From the NCBI RefSeq assembly GCF_963576615.1, contig NC_088717.1, positions 56,685,526 to 56,749,525 of the forward strand: DNA of 64,000 nt, read 5' to 3'. A model generated the notes under the pieces. That model saw nothing but the letters and a program-made list of their open reading frames with translations, did no database searches and was not told the DNA's origin. The DNA is from Watersipora subatra. Lineage: Eukaryota > Bryozoa > Gymnolaemata > Cheilostomatida > Watersiporidae. This document shows, piece by piece, positions 12,584 to 26,000 of this stretch. A program made the translations under genes and the position numbers. Numbering within the stretch: the stretch's first letter is position 1; each line of letters opens with the position of its first letter.

Positions 12584-12850
12584 TCAATATTTTTCTATCA
12601 TATGCGAACACTTTTGATGTTTGAGATGATCTGACTGACAGGATATTTCAAGATTAAAATCGAAAAGATTTGATCGCGAATAAAATGCTTCAATCAAGTG
12701 AAAGTGCGATGAGGAAAATGTTGGAAAACGAGACCGACAGAATAGAAACGCATATCGCAACAACTGAGACGCAATAGCTGATATCAGCTATAGCAACGAT
12801 AGCAACTAGTCACATCATTTTGCCCGTAGTTTTCTTCTGAGCGTTTTAAA
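12584..12850 (-). repeat. Dispersed repeat family A, copy 3 (inverted)
   Basis: The reverse-complement arm is visible (TGATGTTTGAGATGATCTGA, GACAGGATATTTCAAGATTA). A central part follows (GAGACCGACAGAATAGAAACG, CTGATATCAGCTATAGC) that also occurs at 14160-14240. Confidence 0.6.
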
Positions 12851-14150
12851 CAAAAGATGAAAACAAAATTTGCGAATTATGCGCAAAAAAATACAATCTA
12901 TTCCATTTTAAACATTTTTCATACTTCAGTCGTCAAGAAAGCGCGCTGCAAAGCGATACAGTAGTGCGCCGCTATGACCTCTGGCATAGAATTTCTTACC
13001 TTCTTTAACAAAGCACCCGCATTAATCCACAACGTGCAATTGTCCATTGAAACACTTATCACATGGTAGCTCAATGTGCGCACAACTCCATATCTGCACA
13101 TCTCCAATACTGAAGTCTGAGGGACACGTGTATGCACATGTACGATCCCTATGCATTGGATGCATCCCTATGCATTCCTGCATTTATAGGCAGGGGAGCC
13201 TTAACATGTTCACCTGTGTAGCTACCAACTACCCTTTAGACTACACAATTTAAATTCAAAACCTTGACTACCGACTCCAACCATGTCCTATGAACAGAGT
13301 CAACACACCCAATGTAGTTCAACACTGGTGATACACTTTTTAATCTAAGCTAGAGCAGTGACAGATCATTTTTGTTGTTAACATGCTAAGATCAATCACA
13401 AGCCACCTATGTACTTCTAATGTGTGAACAACCTAGTGTCTCCGCTAACTAGGTCAAGGTCATCTGGAATGATAAATCTACTATCAACAGTCAACCGCAA
13501 TTAGCTAGTACAATCAAACAAACCAGTTCTGTTAGTTTAGAATAGAGATGTGAAGTGTTCGTATTCATGATAACATCGGATCTATAGGCTTATAGTAATA
13601 TGTGTTCTCACTGCTGTGATGCCATAGTCTATATTCTTCTACCATTTTTATCTGTTTACTAATGCTAAGTTATATGGGCCACTTGGGGGTAAACCATATA
13701 TGGTCAAGAAAAAAAAACTGTAGTAATGCTCTTTAGTTTAGGAGGCAGTATTGTTGCCAACCGTATGCCTTTTCATTTGTAGTCATAATAGAAATACCGA
13801 ATTTTTTGTAGACAACAAAAACAATAACGACAATACATTATTACAATAAAAACAAGATGAGGTATATCTATTCACAATATTAAACATTTATAATGAGAAT
13901 AGCTCTATGAATAGCTCTATGTCATTCATAACAACTCGATCAAAATTTGTTAGTGGTTTGCACCTTAGAAGACTTTTCCTAATGAAAGGTGAACTTACAT
14001 CATTGAAGTGATGCAAATAAAAATAATATCAATATAAAGCTAAGACATCAAGCTTTAATTTGATGTAATTTCTGTCTTTGTAGACCAACTCAGTCCAGTG
14101 ATGCAAGGGTTTGAATGAGATCTTTTCTTGGATTGTGATGACAACTTCTA
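12850..14150. other. Non-coding stretch
   Basis: No convincing gene; several chance frames under 75 codons. Confidence 0.4.
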
Positions 14151-14154
14151 TAGC

Positions 14155-14438
14155 TTCAGTAACGAGACCGACAAAATAGAGAGGCATAGCGCTGCCACTT
14201 GAAGGCATGGGCTGATATCAATAATGAAGAGGCAGGCAGCCGTGCAACTAGTGATGCATTTTGGCAAGTGTTTTTTTTCTGAGCGCTTTAACCACAATCG
14301 AGTTTTGTCGATTATATTCTTGAAACATCCTGGCAGTCAGATCACCTCAAATACCAAAAACAATCGCAAATGATAGAAAATACCGATAATTTCTGATGAA
14401 ATCAACTGAAATTATATGTAAGTCTATCTTTAATGCCA
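14155..14438 (+). repeat. Dispersed repeat family A, copy 4
   Basis: Central part (GAGACCGACAAAATAGAG, CTGATATCAATA) plus right arm (CCTGGCAGTCAGATCACCTC, CAATCGCAAATGATAGAAAA, ATACCGATAATTTCTGATG) ending in TTATCTTTAA-like sequence. Confidence 0.65.
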
Positions 14439-14439
14439 C

Positions 14440-17400
14440 TGTCAGAGAACTGGTGGTTGGGGCAGCACTGAACCTGTTTCTTTATTAACAACTGTATTTG
14501 ACTGATCTATAAAGGATTCCATCAGATTATTTATCTTTTGTCAGCAGAATAAGAACAATAATATTAATAACAATAACATGAATTAAACACGACTCTGAAT
14601 CCTTAATCCCTTCTCTAGCTAACACACCTACCTGCTAGGCATTTCAACCATAGGTTGTGCAGCCTGGTAAACAAGACAGAAACCATCCTGTGCTGAACAG
14701 TGAAGTTGCTTCTCTTAAAATCGTAAACGAAAGTGCAACAAGGTACGAAGAAGTTAGTAACAACTTGTCGTCACTCGGAGCATAGTGTTATAGAGACAGT
14801 AATACAGTACTGCCAGCGTACAGAACTACACAGGAAAAGAAAGATGATGAAAGTGAACAAAGAAGTGGGGAGGTTTCTAGTATCTACCAAAATATAAAAC
14901 TGGTCGCAACTGGAATAGCATTTGTCAAACCAGCAACCATCTCTATCCCAACAACTCAACAATATCATAAGGAAGGAGTGTTTGTATGCCAATGAAAAAA
15001 ACATCACGTACTGTAAATGCTTCATTACTCCATAGCGCACTTATAGACAAACCTGAACGATGAAAGCGTGTGAGTACACCTACCTCACTGTCTGTAGCGT
15101 ATTGGATTATAAACTAACAATGTGCCAGCAGCTTCTTCACAATGAGCTAGTGATGCGCCTGGCCACAATGAAAGCGTAAGCCAGTAGTCTCTTCACATCT
15201 TTTGATCATATTACGCTTGCCCGAAGACTTTGCATTGATTGCGTAACTTGCCATAGAATAATTTACATAGAGCTACTTTCCATAATATATCCATATAAGA
15301 GATGGATTTTCAGCAAGGTGAATGACTTGGGTGTATTAGACAGAGAATAGCAGGCAAGGGATAAGAGGTGGGTGGTCAGCTAAAATGATGCCAGGAACTA
15401 TTTGCTGTGCAATATTTCGAAGTAGGCCTACATTTTATTTTTGGTATAGTTTTAATATTTTTTAATAGCTTAGATAAAAAAAATCGTGAAAGAATTGCAT
15501 AAAACAAAGAGAAGCGAGTAAATCTCTAAAGTGACATCACCAAAGATTAGATTAATTGCAGCGACTATAGGATATAACACTACATTCCCACTAAGGTGAA
15601 AACGGCAAACCTTTTGGAAACAAATTTTTTTTATAAATTGTATTTGAATTATTTTTCCTCACGTAGTGTAAGGAAAGAGTGCACAACCCTTGACAGCCAT
15701 TTTATTCTCTTCCATGTGCTTCATAAGTAAAGCTAAAAATGGTGGCAGAGTAACAACAGTAAAGTATAATCTTCTCAGCGATCGCACTCATTTTCACCTT
15801 ACCTAATCTGTCCTCTTTAGAAATACTAAACAAAAAATGTCAACATGCCAACAGACGCTGATTGATTCAAACCTTAAATAGTTTTTCAATTGTTAGCTCA
15901 TGCGTAGAAACATAAAATTAATAAAAAGAAACTGTGTTTAACATAGCACACAAAATAAATACAAAGTCAGTTATGGATTATTATAAATGTCTTGTTTAAA
16001 TTATAACAAATTATCAAAGTGCAGGTAAACAGAAAAATTGAATTAAAAACCAAAATAACAAAATGTTTTGTCATTTTGGTTTAAATGAAACAGCTGTGGT
16101 AATTTTAAGATAAATGCATTTGCAATAACCAACTGTAAAAATTATTCAACATCGTTGCAAATTGATAAATGGGAGGAATCAATGGATGTGAGCCTTCTAT
16201 ACAGCAGCGCTGTCTTGAAAGTCCTGCAATCTGAGTCAGCAACCAAACTACTTATAAACCATTGTGTTATAACAAACTATTCTGTTATAATATTTATTTA
16301 AATAATTGTACCATTAGTGAGATAATCGTACGATTATGAAAAAAAACAAGGTTTTTTGAGAACGAGTCATATCATTGACAAATCGATTAGACACAGTCTA
16401 CACAGCGACATGTACAACTAATCTTTGATTTTTTAACTTCCCCTTTAGATGTGTGGAGATGCCATTGGTTAAATCGATGGATTACGCGACTGAAAATATG
16501 CATCCTGACGGAATAGGATGAAATAGCACGGTGATCAGAGGCAACCTTTACTAAAGTTCTCACACCTTTGCTGAATAGTCAGTTTGAGTTTGACTAGTTT
16601 GGTTTGACTAATCATCTACCCACAAGATCTGTCTGACCAGCAAATGGGCAATGAACTGACTTTGCTAGTACTGTGAGATGCAAAATTGGATATGCCAAAA
16701 TTCTAGAGTGAAATAAAGCAAGGGGTATGAACTTTTGATTTGATGAATATCTCGCTAGCTGGGTAATTTTCAATAACATAAAGAGCGCACATTGTAACAG
16801 TGTACACAAACCATAGGTTTGGGAACTTAAAATTAGAAATTATGCGTCCATAGTGAGCGTTGCTTGGTGCTCAAAAAGCACAGAGAGTATGCTTGTCTAT
16901 CCCCTAGTTGTGCGTCTTTAGAAAACTTTATGTTACACACAAAGAGGTAGATTTTTCTGAAAACTGGATGGGTCAATCGTTCAATATGATTATTGATTAT
17001 TGACCAATCAGATACTTATCGATCAATCAATTGAGCTTCGAATTAAACTTGTTCAATTTTCAAGTGATCCTTCCACTAGAAGAGCCAATCAAATGAGACT
17101 AACACCCAATGAGGGTGCTTTCATTATTCATGAAGAATCGTTAGTTTATGCAGTAGATAACTTTTAGTAAACAATTCTAGCAAGATCAGCTTAAACTATT
17201 TGTGCTCTTTTTAGAAAGGGTCTCGTGTGCGTGTGCTCGCAGAAGCATATATTAAATTAAAGCATCTTGTAAATACATCATGAATAACAATCAGTAACTC
17301 TTTTTCTTGAAAAAAAGTTTAAAAAGGAGATAATCTGTAATCATAAAAATGAGCATGTTTTCACGAGACATACGTAGTATTTCATAGTATAATCTAGCGA

Positions 17401-19500
17401 CTAAGAAAATAAAACGCTGCCACAGCTATACATGATCAGATTTGTTACCATGGCAACTGCAATAGAAGCAGAATCACACTGAATATCACACGTTCAGCAA
17501 TTGGCTCATTTCTTAACAATAAACCAAGTACTAATACGTTGTAAATGGTCGTCTACAAAACTTTGACGCTAGGCAACGAGCGTCTATCGCTAATCGCTCA
17601 GTGTCTAACTGCAAAAGACTAACGTTACACATACACTATTATAAATGAGCCTTTACATAGTAAATTGATTAGTGCATAAAACTGTGCAAATCTGATAGCA
17701 GATTATCAGCTTCAACACTAGACATTGCGAAGGGTAATTGGTTTGCTAGTCACAGCGCAGTGAGCTGTAAAGCAGATACATCTAATGAAAATGATTGACT
17801 ATTTTTCTGAAAGGATACATTTCAGCATCAAACAACATTTCGCTATTTGCAACATTCCTGTGACACTTGAAAAGGGTGTCACAGGAATGTCATAATTACA
17901 TGGGCACAAAATAGCATGGTACCAATAACAAAAGATTGCATGAGTACCTTTGAGTGCACCAATCAATTTGTGACATGCAGACTACGCCGATGCCAAGACT
18001 ATATGAATCGATTCCAAGAATTCTGCTTTAAACAAAGTCGCTTTAAATGACGCAAGCTAAGAATAAGGCTCATATTTCACAGATATGGTATGAAAAGACG
18101 AACAGCTAGAGATAACACAGAGCTTTCCTACTTGAATTTAGAGGCTCGCAATCCTGTATTGTTCCAACTGTTTCATCCACATTCGTAAATGTCCTTTCCA
18201 TGCTGTTTTTTGATATTAACGTTGTTAGTTTAATCCTTCATGCAATACACTACACAAGCCAGTCTTAGCAACAGCCAGTGAATAAACCAGATTATAAAGT
18301 GTTTATAACTACCCATATCAGCTGCAGTAAGACAAAAGGCTGCATGGAATCAATGCCTGCGGGTAACTGCGGTAACTGTGGGTAACCAATCATTCGGCAT
18401 ATGATCAGTTACACAGACAACTTACCTCCACCCATGATGGTGAAGTCAACAGATGAAACGTTAACAACTCCTAACAGTGTTCAACCATCTGACAAAGATG
18501 ATAGATAACAAACAAATTGCGATCCGACTTCACATAGCCTCCCTTCTCATACTCAATATCGTACAAGTACAAAACTTTGAGACTAACCCAACAACTCATC
18601 ACGCTGACTAAAGGATTACGATAATTAGTAATGATGGAAAATCCCACATACTAAAAAGACCAGATCCATTGCATCATTGTTAATTATTGATTCATGGCAT
18701 AGTCTGAATCATAGTTAACCTTCATAAGATAATTGCAATACTGAACAGCTTATCTGTGTATCGGTTAATCAGTTCAAAGTGTTAGTGAATACATCAGCAA
18801 AGTTTCTTTAATAAAAGCTAAGAAAACATGACAAAGACCCTTGGTAAAGAGTGGTTAGTTCATAGAATTCACCTGTGTTCATGAGCTACTGTGAAGTACC
18901 TCAGAAACTGGAAAACAAGGAGAAACTTTAAGACAAAGTTTTTAGTATCGTTTACTCTTGCTGTATCTGTATCAGCACAACATTGACTGAATACACTGGC
19001 CAAAGCTAGCTTTGCAGAGACGTAAGACATTACCAAAATGTCTCTGAGATGCCTCGAGCAACTTTTCAAATTTGACAGCCAATCATTTACAATGATACAA
19101 ACTTAAACCAGTGAGAGCACTGTCTGGGTCTAAATAACAATCACAGCATATGCAAGAGAGCATAACTAAAAACAAAGTCTACAAGCGAACGAACAGGATA
19201 GAATTACATGCATGAGTGAGTCCAGCAACTAATTAATAACACATATTTTGTAAGTTCTTAAGGGTGTCTGTAAAGAACTACAAGGGCCAAAGGAGGTAGG
19301 CAGTAGTGAAACAATGAGTAGGAAAGACACACCTGACCAGCCTGCCATAAAATAGCCCTTATCAGAGTCCAATTGTGGTCTTATAATTCATAAAAAAGGA
19401 TTCTATGGATGAGTTTTACCAACAAAACATCAACATGAAAAGCTTACCCTCCATTGTAGTCAGGTGATAGCATCAAAGAGATTTCCCACAGAAAGAGTCT
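14440..19500. other. Long intergenic stretch
   Basis: AT-rich, no gene I can name. Holds an exon-like frame at 14834-14995 (see findings) and a perfect 14-bp stem hairpin near 17851-17887 (CATTCCTGTGACAC arms). The remainder shows only short chance frames. Confidence 0.35.
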
Positions 19501-19509
19501 GCACAGCTG

Positions 19510-19860
19510 TCAGCTAGTAAACCTTAAGAGGACCACCCAAGGCAAGGCAGCAGGCATTGACATACTTGTTGGTGCTTTCTCTACAGCTGACCTAAAATTC
19601 AAGTCATTTTCAATCGCAAGTCATTTTCATCATTTGTTCAACCTAAGAAAAAGTTGAAAACCTACCTGCTTGTTTCTCATTTAGCTAACGATTCAGCTGT
19701 TTATCTCAATTCTGCCATACAACATGCTATTGCTTGGTACAAGCTAGATTGTCTTCTATAGAATCTAAAAGTTTCTCTACCTGCATGGAATGGTTGAGGG
19801 TAGCAAGACACTACTATGTCTCCCATTGTGACTCCTACATGTTTTGAGACTGAGCAGTTG
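19510..19860 (+). pseudogene. Degenerate LINE (non-LTR) reverse transcriptase remnant
   Basis: Reads QGKAAGIDILVGAFSTADLK at 19535-19605, resembling the NGKAPGxDGI motif of LINE RTs. About 50 bp on, HLANDSAVYLNS then AIAWYKLDCLL resembles the YADDTxxY catalytic region and its W-L segment with ADD changed to AND. Stops and large deletions show it is dead. Similarity is weak, so this is a moderate call. Confidence 0.4.
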
Positions 19861-19880
19861 GTAGTTAATTATAACAAAAC

Positions 19881-20074
19881 AATAGGTCAGTTTTAATAGG
19901 TCAGTTTTAATAGGTCAGTTTTAATAGGTCAGTTTTAATAGGTCAGTTTTAATAGGTCAGTTCTGATAGGTCAGTTTTAATAGGTCAGTTTTAATAGGTC
20001 AGTTTTAATAGGTCAATTCTAATAGGTCAGTTCTAATAGGTCAGTTCCAATAGGTCAGCTCTAATAGGTCAGTT
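19881..20074. repeat. 15-bp minisatellite
   Basis: About 13 units of TAATAGGTCAGTTTT, with CTAATAGG and CCAATAGG variants at the right end. Directly follows the LINE remnant. Confidence 0.9.
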
Positions 20075-20079
20075 TCAAC

Positions 20080-23000
20080 TAATAGCTGTTCATGTTCCAA
20101 CATTCTTTAGCAAGTTCCAATTACTTAAACAGGGTAATACATTGAGGGTTCACTTTTTCAGCGGCAGAGATCAACAAACAAACAACCACTCTCTTTAACC
20201 TCAGTCAACACTAGTCTTAAGGCACAGCATCTGGCGTCAGTCTTGGATCGCTGATTTGCTATAAAACAAAAATTTTTATTTCAAATAAAATTCTATATTG
20301 AGTTCCTTGAATTATTAAAGGTAACGAAAACTAAACTTGAAAAACTTAACATAAGAATTGTGTAAAGTACATCAAAACTACTGTACCTTATCTGTATCTC
20401 TTGCTAGTTTTGCAAAAGTAAACCTCAGCAATCATTCTATAACACTGGTTTGCTTGTATATATTAACATTGTTACGTGTATATACCAATAACTTAACTTC
20501 AATGATGGACGATACATGCAAGGGTCAATACCACATTAGGTGTTGTATTACGGGTGAGTGTCTGATGCCCTTCACTTATCAGAGAGGTAGATTATTTATT
20601 ATGGGAGTACCTCTTGTGTAAGACATTTTTACTATGGATGGTGACCAACGTGACAGCTTGTCTATTTTCTATATATTATGTTTGTTTGTTACCAAAGCCA
20701 AAAAATTGTAAGAAAAAAGATGTTGTTGCAAGGTGATAGATTTAAATTGAGACTTTCACGCGCATAAAGTAAAGGTACTATCACTGATGGCTATAACTAT
20801 ACATCAGCTCAATAGATGCGAATTAGATATATCCCTGGTATCAGTAGCAAATCCTTCATATTTTCCACATGTAATATATACACACCTCTATAATATGGCT
20901 ATTTATGTGTAAGGAGGCTGAATACAACGGCGCTATTAACTGTTCACGAGTTCACGAGCAATACATGTACAAACAGCTGATTACAATCAGCAATCATTTT
21001 GTTAGCATGTCACTAACGTAATCATAATTTGCTCACAATTCAACAAATGTGCGCAATGTTTTACATAATGCTTTCAAGAAACTAGCTGGCAGCAAAAGGT
21101 AAATTTCCATATTTATATGGTAGTAAAAATGCTGAAGGGCTAAAAATGTTTTGTTATTCTCGATGAATGTAACACAAAGATTTCCTGTAGGTGATTGACC
21201 TGATCAGGTTTACGATCTAACATACAAAAAATATCTACTATTTGTGCATCACACACATAATATAAAGCATCATAAAATCAACGAGTTAATGTAAGAACTT
21301 CACTTTTCAACTGATTGCGAAAACTGCGTATTTATTAGAAAAATAAAATCACCAAAGAGCAAAATACACATTGTCATCATGACAAATACAGTGTATTGGG
21401 ACGCTGTAGTAGAAAAAATCAAATGGTCAAACAGTGACAGGTGTGAACAGTGACAGGTGTGAACAGGTCACATGTAATTGTCAAATTACAACTTCATACA
21501 AAATCAAACTGTCAAATATCAGACATTGTATCTTTCTACGATAACAAATAACTGTGTTTGTTGCTTTCACCGAAGCAATTCAGCGCAGCTCAAAACAACA
21601 GCAAAGCCAAGGATTGCAAAGGTGTGCCAGTCGTCAAAACATCAAATAATCAACAGAGAGAAAATTAAGGATATTGTATTCAGCACAGCAGCGTTCAAGT
21701 GAATAAAGAGAGCTCATATGTCAAAACAACACATAATCAGCAGACGGAGAGACGAAGGAGAGTCGTATATCCACACCCAACAACTACACATTTTAGTACT
21801 TTATATTTTAGCCGAGTAAATTTTAATAATTTTTAACTAATAGATTTTGGCAAAGCATGATCCTACTTTTTCCAAAGCACTATAAAAGTTCAGCTCATTT
21901 GAAAATTGTAATCATCATGGTAATCCCCAAGCTACTAGACTTGAGAGCTCTAAGGAGCCAGATAAAAGATCCTTTACTAATTTTTCCTGTTTATATATAA
22001 TTGTGTGAAAATATAAACCCAAAAGTCTAAAAAATAACAGGTTACACAGCCAAAATTTTTTTAGAAGAGTAAAGCTAATAAAATACAAGATAGAAACACT
22101 ATCCAGAGACAAAAAATAACACATTGTTTCAATCATCATGGGTAATCCAAAACCTTGACAGATCCAACTAAGACAAAAATGATCTGTCAATCAAATGTTA
22201 CCAAATGTTGAGTCAGCTTCTCAATAAACAAATTAGCAGCAGTGTCTTTGGATGAAGAGTATACAAATGGAACTCTAATAAATAACAATGATATATATTA
22301 GATAGCTAATAGATATATAATATATATCATAGATATATATCTAATAGCTACATCTATATATCAACTAGATATCCATTAGATATCTAGTAGCTATTTGTCA
22401 ATCAGTGGGCCATTGAGGCCAAGCCAGTGAGGTTTTGCTACCCCTACATTGAGGACAAGATAAGAGTTTTTGTTTTATGCATGAGTTTTGAGAACAACCT
22501 TGATAGCCAGTGTTTCACAAGATACTTATATATATATTGCATCGTAACAACAATCAACATTATTTTTTGTGCACAAGTGAGGCCAAGTCTCATTCGACTA
22601 ATGATTATATTAAAACCTGAGATAGGCCAGCTTTTTATTGACTAGATACACATATTGACATTCGAGCGAGAGATACTGTGAGATAGATTAGAGATTTATT
22701 ACTAGTGCCCAAAAGAAACTACGCTGTCACGGTTGAACAGAGACTTGCATTCGCCATATTGATGCATTGGGAGCTTATTTAACTAATCTAATCGAGAAGC
22801 TGATATGCAGCGCCCGAAAGAGTTGGACAACTACCAAATTGAAAGCTAAGTAAGATGCAAGTAAGATGTATTTATCCTTTCCTGAATAGATACCAAGTAT
22901 CTATTCAGGAAAGGATAAATTTTGCTGAAATCATAGCTAAATGACGTCTGTCATACACAAATTCACTGACTAAAATAGACAGTTGATTATGGCATAAGAG

Positions 23001-26000
23001 TGTTGCCTAGCATAAGTCACTTTGCCAGATCAAAACATGTTTATTTATATGTTACAATAGCCCTCAGTTAAAAGTGCTATTATTACACGAAACTATTAAT
23101 TCAAAAACAGTGATTTTCTGAATTTAAGTAATTTATTTTATACCATTATATTATACGTGAAACAACATTATATTGAAGTATTTTTTAATATTTGTTTAAT
23201 TTTTTGCCTGACATAGCTACTTGCCACAATTGCGGTCGGAAATAATATTTGCAATTTTAATTTATGTTGCTATTTTATACGTCTTATCGTCTCCTCAAGC
23301 TACAGAGCTCTCAAAACTCTCTTTGGAGAGTAAAATATATTTTTGTAGTTGTCCCTCCTCTGTATTGAGTATACAACTTCGCAATTACGGTGTTGTCGTC
23401 AATTTATCACTGTTGTTATTCACTTTTTATTCTATCTATAAAGTTTTTTGCTTCGCTCATTTGACTAGAATATGCCAGTTTAATTTCGGTTTATCCGTAA
23501 TGAAATATTATGTTTATTTAATAAATATAGAAGCTTTAAACAGTCTACCTGATCGAGGTCACTTGTAAGTCTTATTTAACAAGTCGATAAAGTTTTGCTT
23601 TGCTTGATTTTAACTTTGAAAAATAAAGCTCAGTCCCGCATCATGTATATTCAGTTTTCTCACAAAACAACCTAGTTACAAATTGCGCATGTTTCAATTT
23701 GAGTTTCTTCTCGCTGGAGCTAAAGAAGCAAATCTACCGTAGCACGAGTTCTTTATAAGTTGACAGCTTTTTCCAAATTTTAGTTGTGGCGAAAAAAACC
23801 TACCGCTTCATAATGTGATACAGCGAGTCTATTATACAGATTGTTTTTTGCGCCGAAGGAATAAGGCTATAGAATAATAACCTGAGAACTACGTTTGTCA
23901 ATTTATTGTCATTTGTGCATACAAAAGCTCCCATAAAACTTTGAAGGAACGATATATTTAATTTTCTATGCGATCTTTAGCTTAATGGCTAGTTTTAAGC
24001 TGAGAATTTTAAATGTTATACTGTTCATTTATTGGATAAACGTTTTGTTTTAGTTTTTTCTATTTTGCTGTACCTCGACGATATGCCGAGTTTAACTGCG
24101 CTTGAAGGCACTAAAATAATATTTTAGTAAACGACTTTTAAAAAAATAGATGAGTATTCACACCATCTCTAAGATTGAGTCTTTCATGAAAGTTGCCATG
24201 ATATAAATTAGTTTATATCACATTAAATTAGTTTAAATAGCATTTATTGTTATACGGAAAGGGGGCCATAATTTGATAGGCAAAGGCAGAAGATTGTTGT
24301 CTGACAAAAAAACTTCATTTATTAACATCACATCTACAACTGAAAAGCAAAGATGCGTGACACATTTTTATATGTTAGAATTTTGTAAGCTTGCATATGG
24401 AACAGGTTGGACTTGCAAAAATAAATAAATATGTATCTTTTACTAGTAAATCTTGGTACTAATTGCAGCTTAGCACTTTTGCTAGCGTTTGAACCAATGC
24501 AAGTCAATTAGTTCATACAACCTAGGAAAAGGCAAACAAACAGAACGCAGTCAAAATTTGAATAAAATAGAAAAGCAAATTCAACACTAATGTATGTGTG
24601 AATGTAGAAGAATTGTGTTTAAAATATTTTTTTTAAAACAGGTGCAACAAGGAAATAAACAAGCATCTTTTCTGTGTTGTTGAGCACCAAGCACTGCTCT
24701 ATTTTCAAGTGGACAATCCTATTGTTTGTGTGCACTGCCAGAATGTGTGCTTTTGTATTTATGTTTGTATGCATGGCTCTGCTGGTTGAGTAGTCACTCT
24801 ATTTTGCTTTGGATAATTTGCACAGTTGATTTTGCATCTCACCCTACCAGCAACGTCAGGTTCATTACTTCTCACCTGGTAGTCTGTTAGGAAACTGTTT
24901 TGACAAACTTAATTTAACCACTGCGCATCTGGATTGATACCAAGTTAGCAGCACCTTCTAATACAAGTTACCCAAAGGCACTGTAACCATCGGCGCTTTC
25001 TTAGCACCCAGAATAATTGCGAGAGGCAGACTCTATGCTATTCGCAAAGGAAATATACTCTCACCTGTGAACCACCTGACGCTGGCCTAGCTATGGGAAG
25101 CTTCCACAAGTTGAAGTTACCCACGTGCCCTTCTGTGTCATGTCAGTGGACTAGCAGACCAATGAGTAGGGATTGAAAGGAGAGTTAGTTACACCTATAT
25201 GCCCCTAAATTTAATAAGAGTTCATCATAATATATTGACAAGTTTCTAAAATGAGTTGTTCTAAATTATTTGTTCAACGTCCAACACCCTTTTCTGTTTA
25301 GACTAGTTGCACATGTTATCTACATGTATGTGTTATTAATCATCAGCATTTCAGTGTTATAGCTAGATCAAATATTCAAATGTAAAAATAATTTGACTAT
25401 TTTTACAATCTGGTAACATTTTAGTATTAAGGTATCGTATTGATATCATAGCAGATGTGGAACACAGGAAGCGAGAGTATAGATATTTTGTAATGGGAAC
25501 TATCTGAATGCTATTTTAAGTTACTACAATGCTATCTTATTGATGAATGGAAAATTGACAACGATAGAGGCTCAAACAAACTTTTTTCATCGCAAGTAAT
25601 TTTCAATTGCTCTACGTTAATGTTCTGTTAATATTACGCAAAATTGTGGAGCAAATCCAAGACTACTTGCTAGACGTGGCTAGCAATCACAATACTATAC
25701 TCATGCAAACATTATCCTAATACTAAATTTGCAAGAGTTCTCCTGAAACAATATAGACCACTCTTCTCTCTCACATCTTCTCTCTCACATTCTCTCTCTG
25801 ATTGAAATTGCACAGTGCTTGTAGAGAACCTGTTTATCATGAGCATAAACTTCCAGCCGGTAAATTGAAAAATGTGATAATTAAAAGGTGTTCATAGTAG
25901 TAAAATCCAGCATGTTTTTTTTTCCAATGTTGTTGAACACTGGTTGTAAGATTTTGAAATAAACATAAAGGGATCTCATTTATTTGAGCTCATTGCACAG

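Noticed and set aside
23221..23568. 115-codon hydrophobic frame
   Set aside because: Starts at TTG with no ATG near, AT-rich composition, no recognised motif; expected by chance in DNA this AT-rich.
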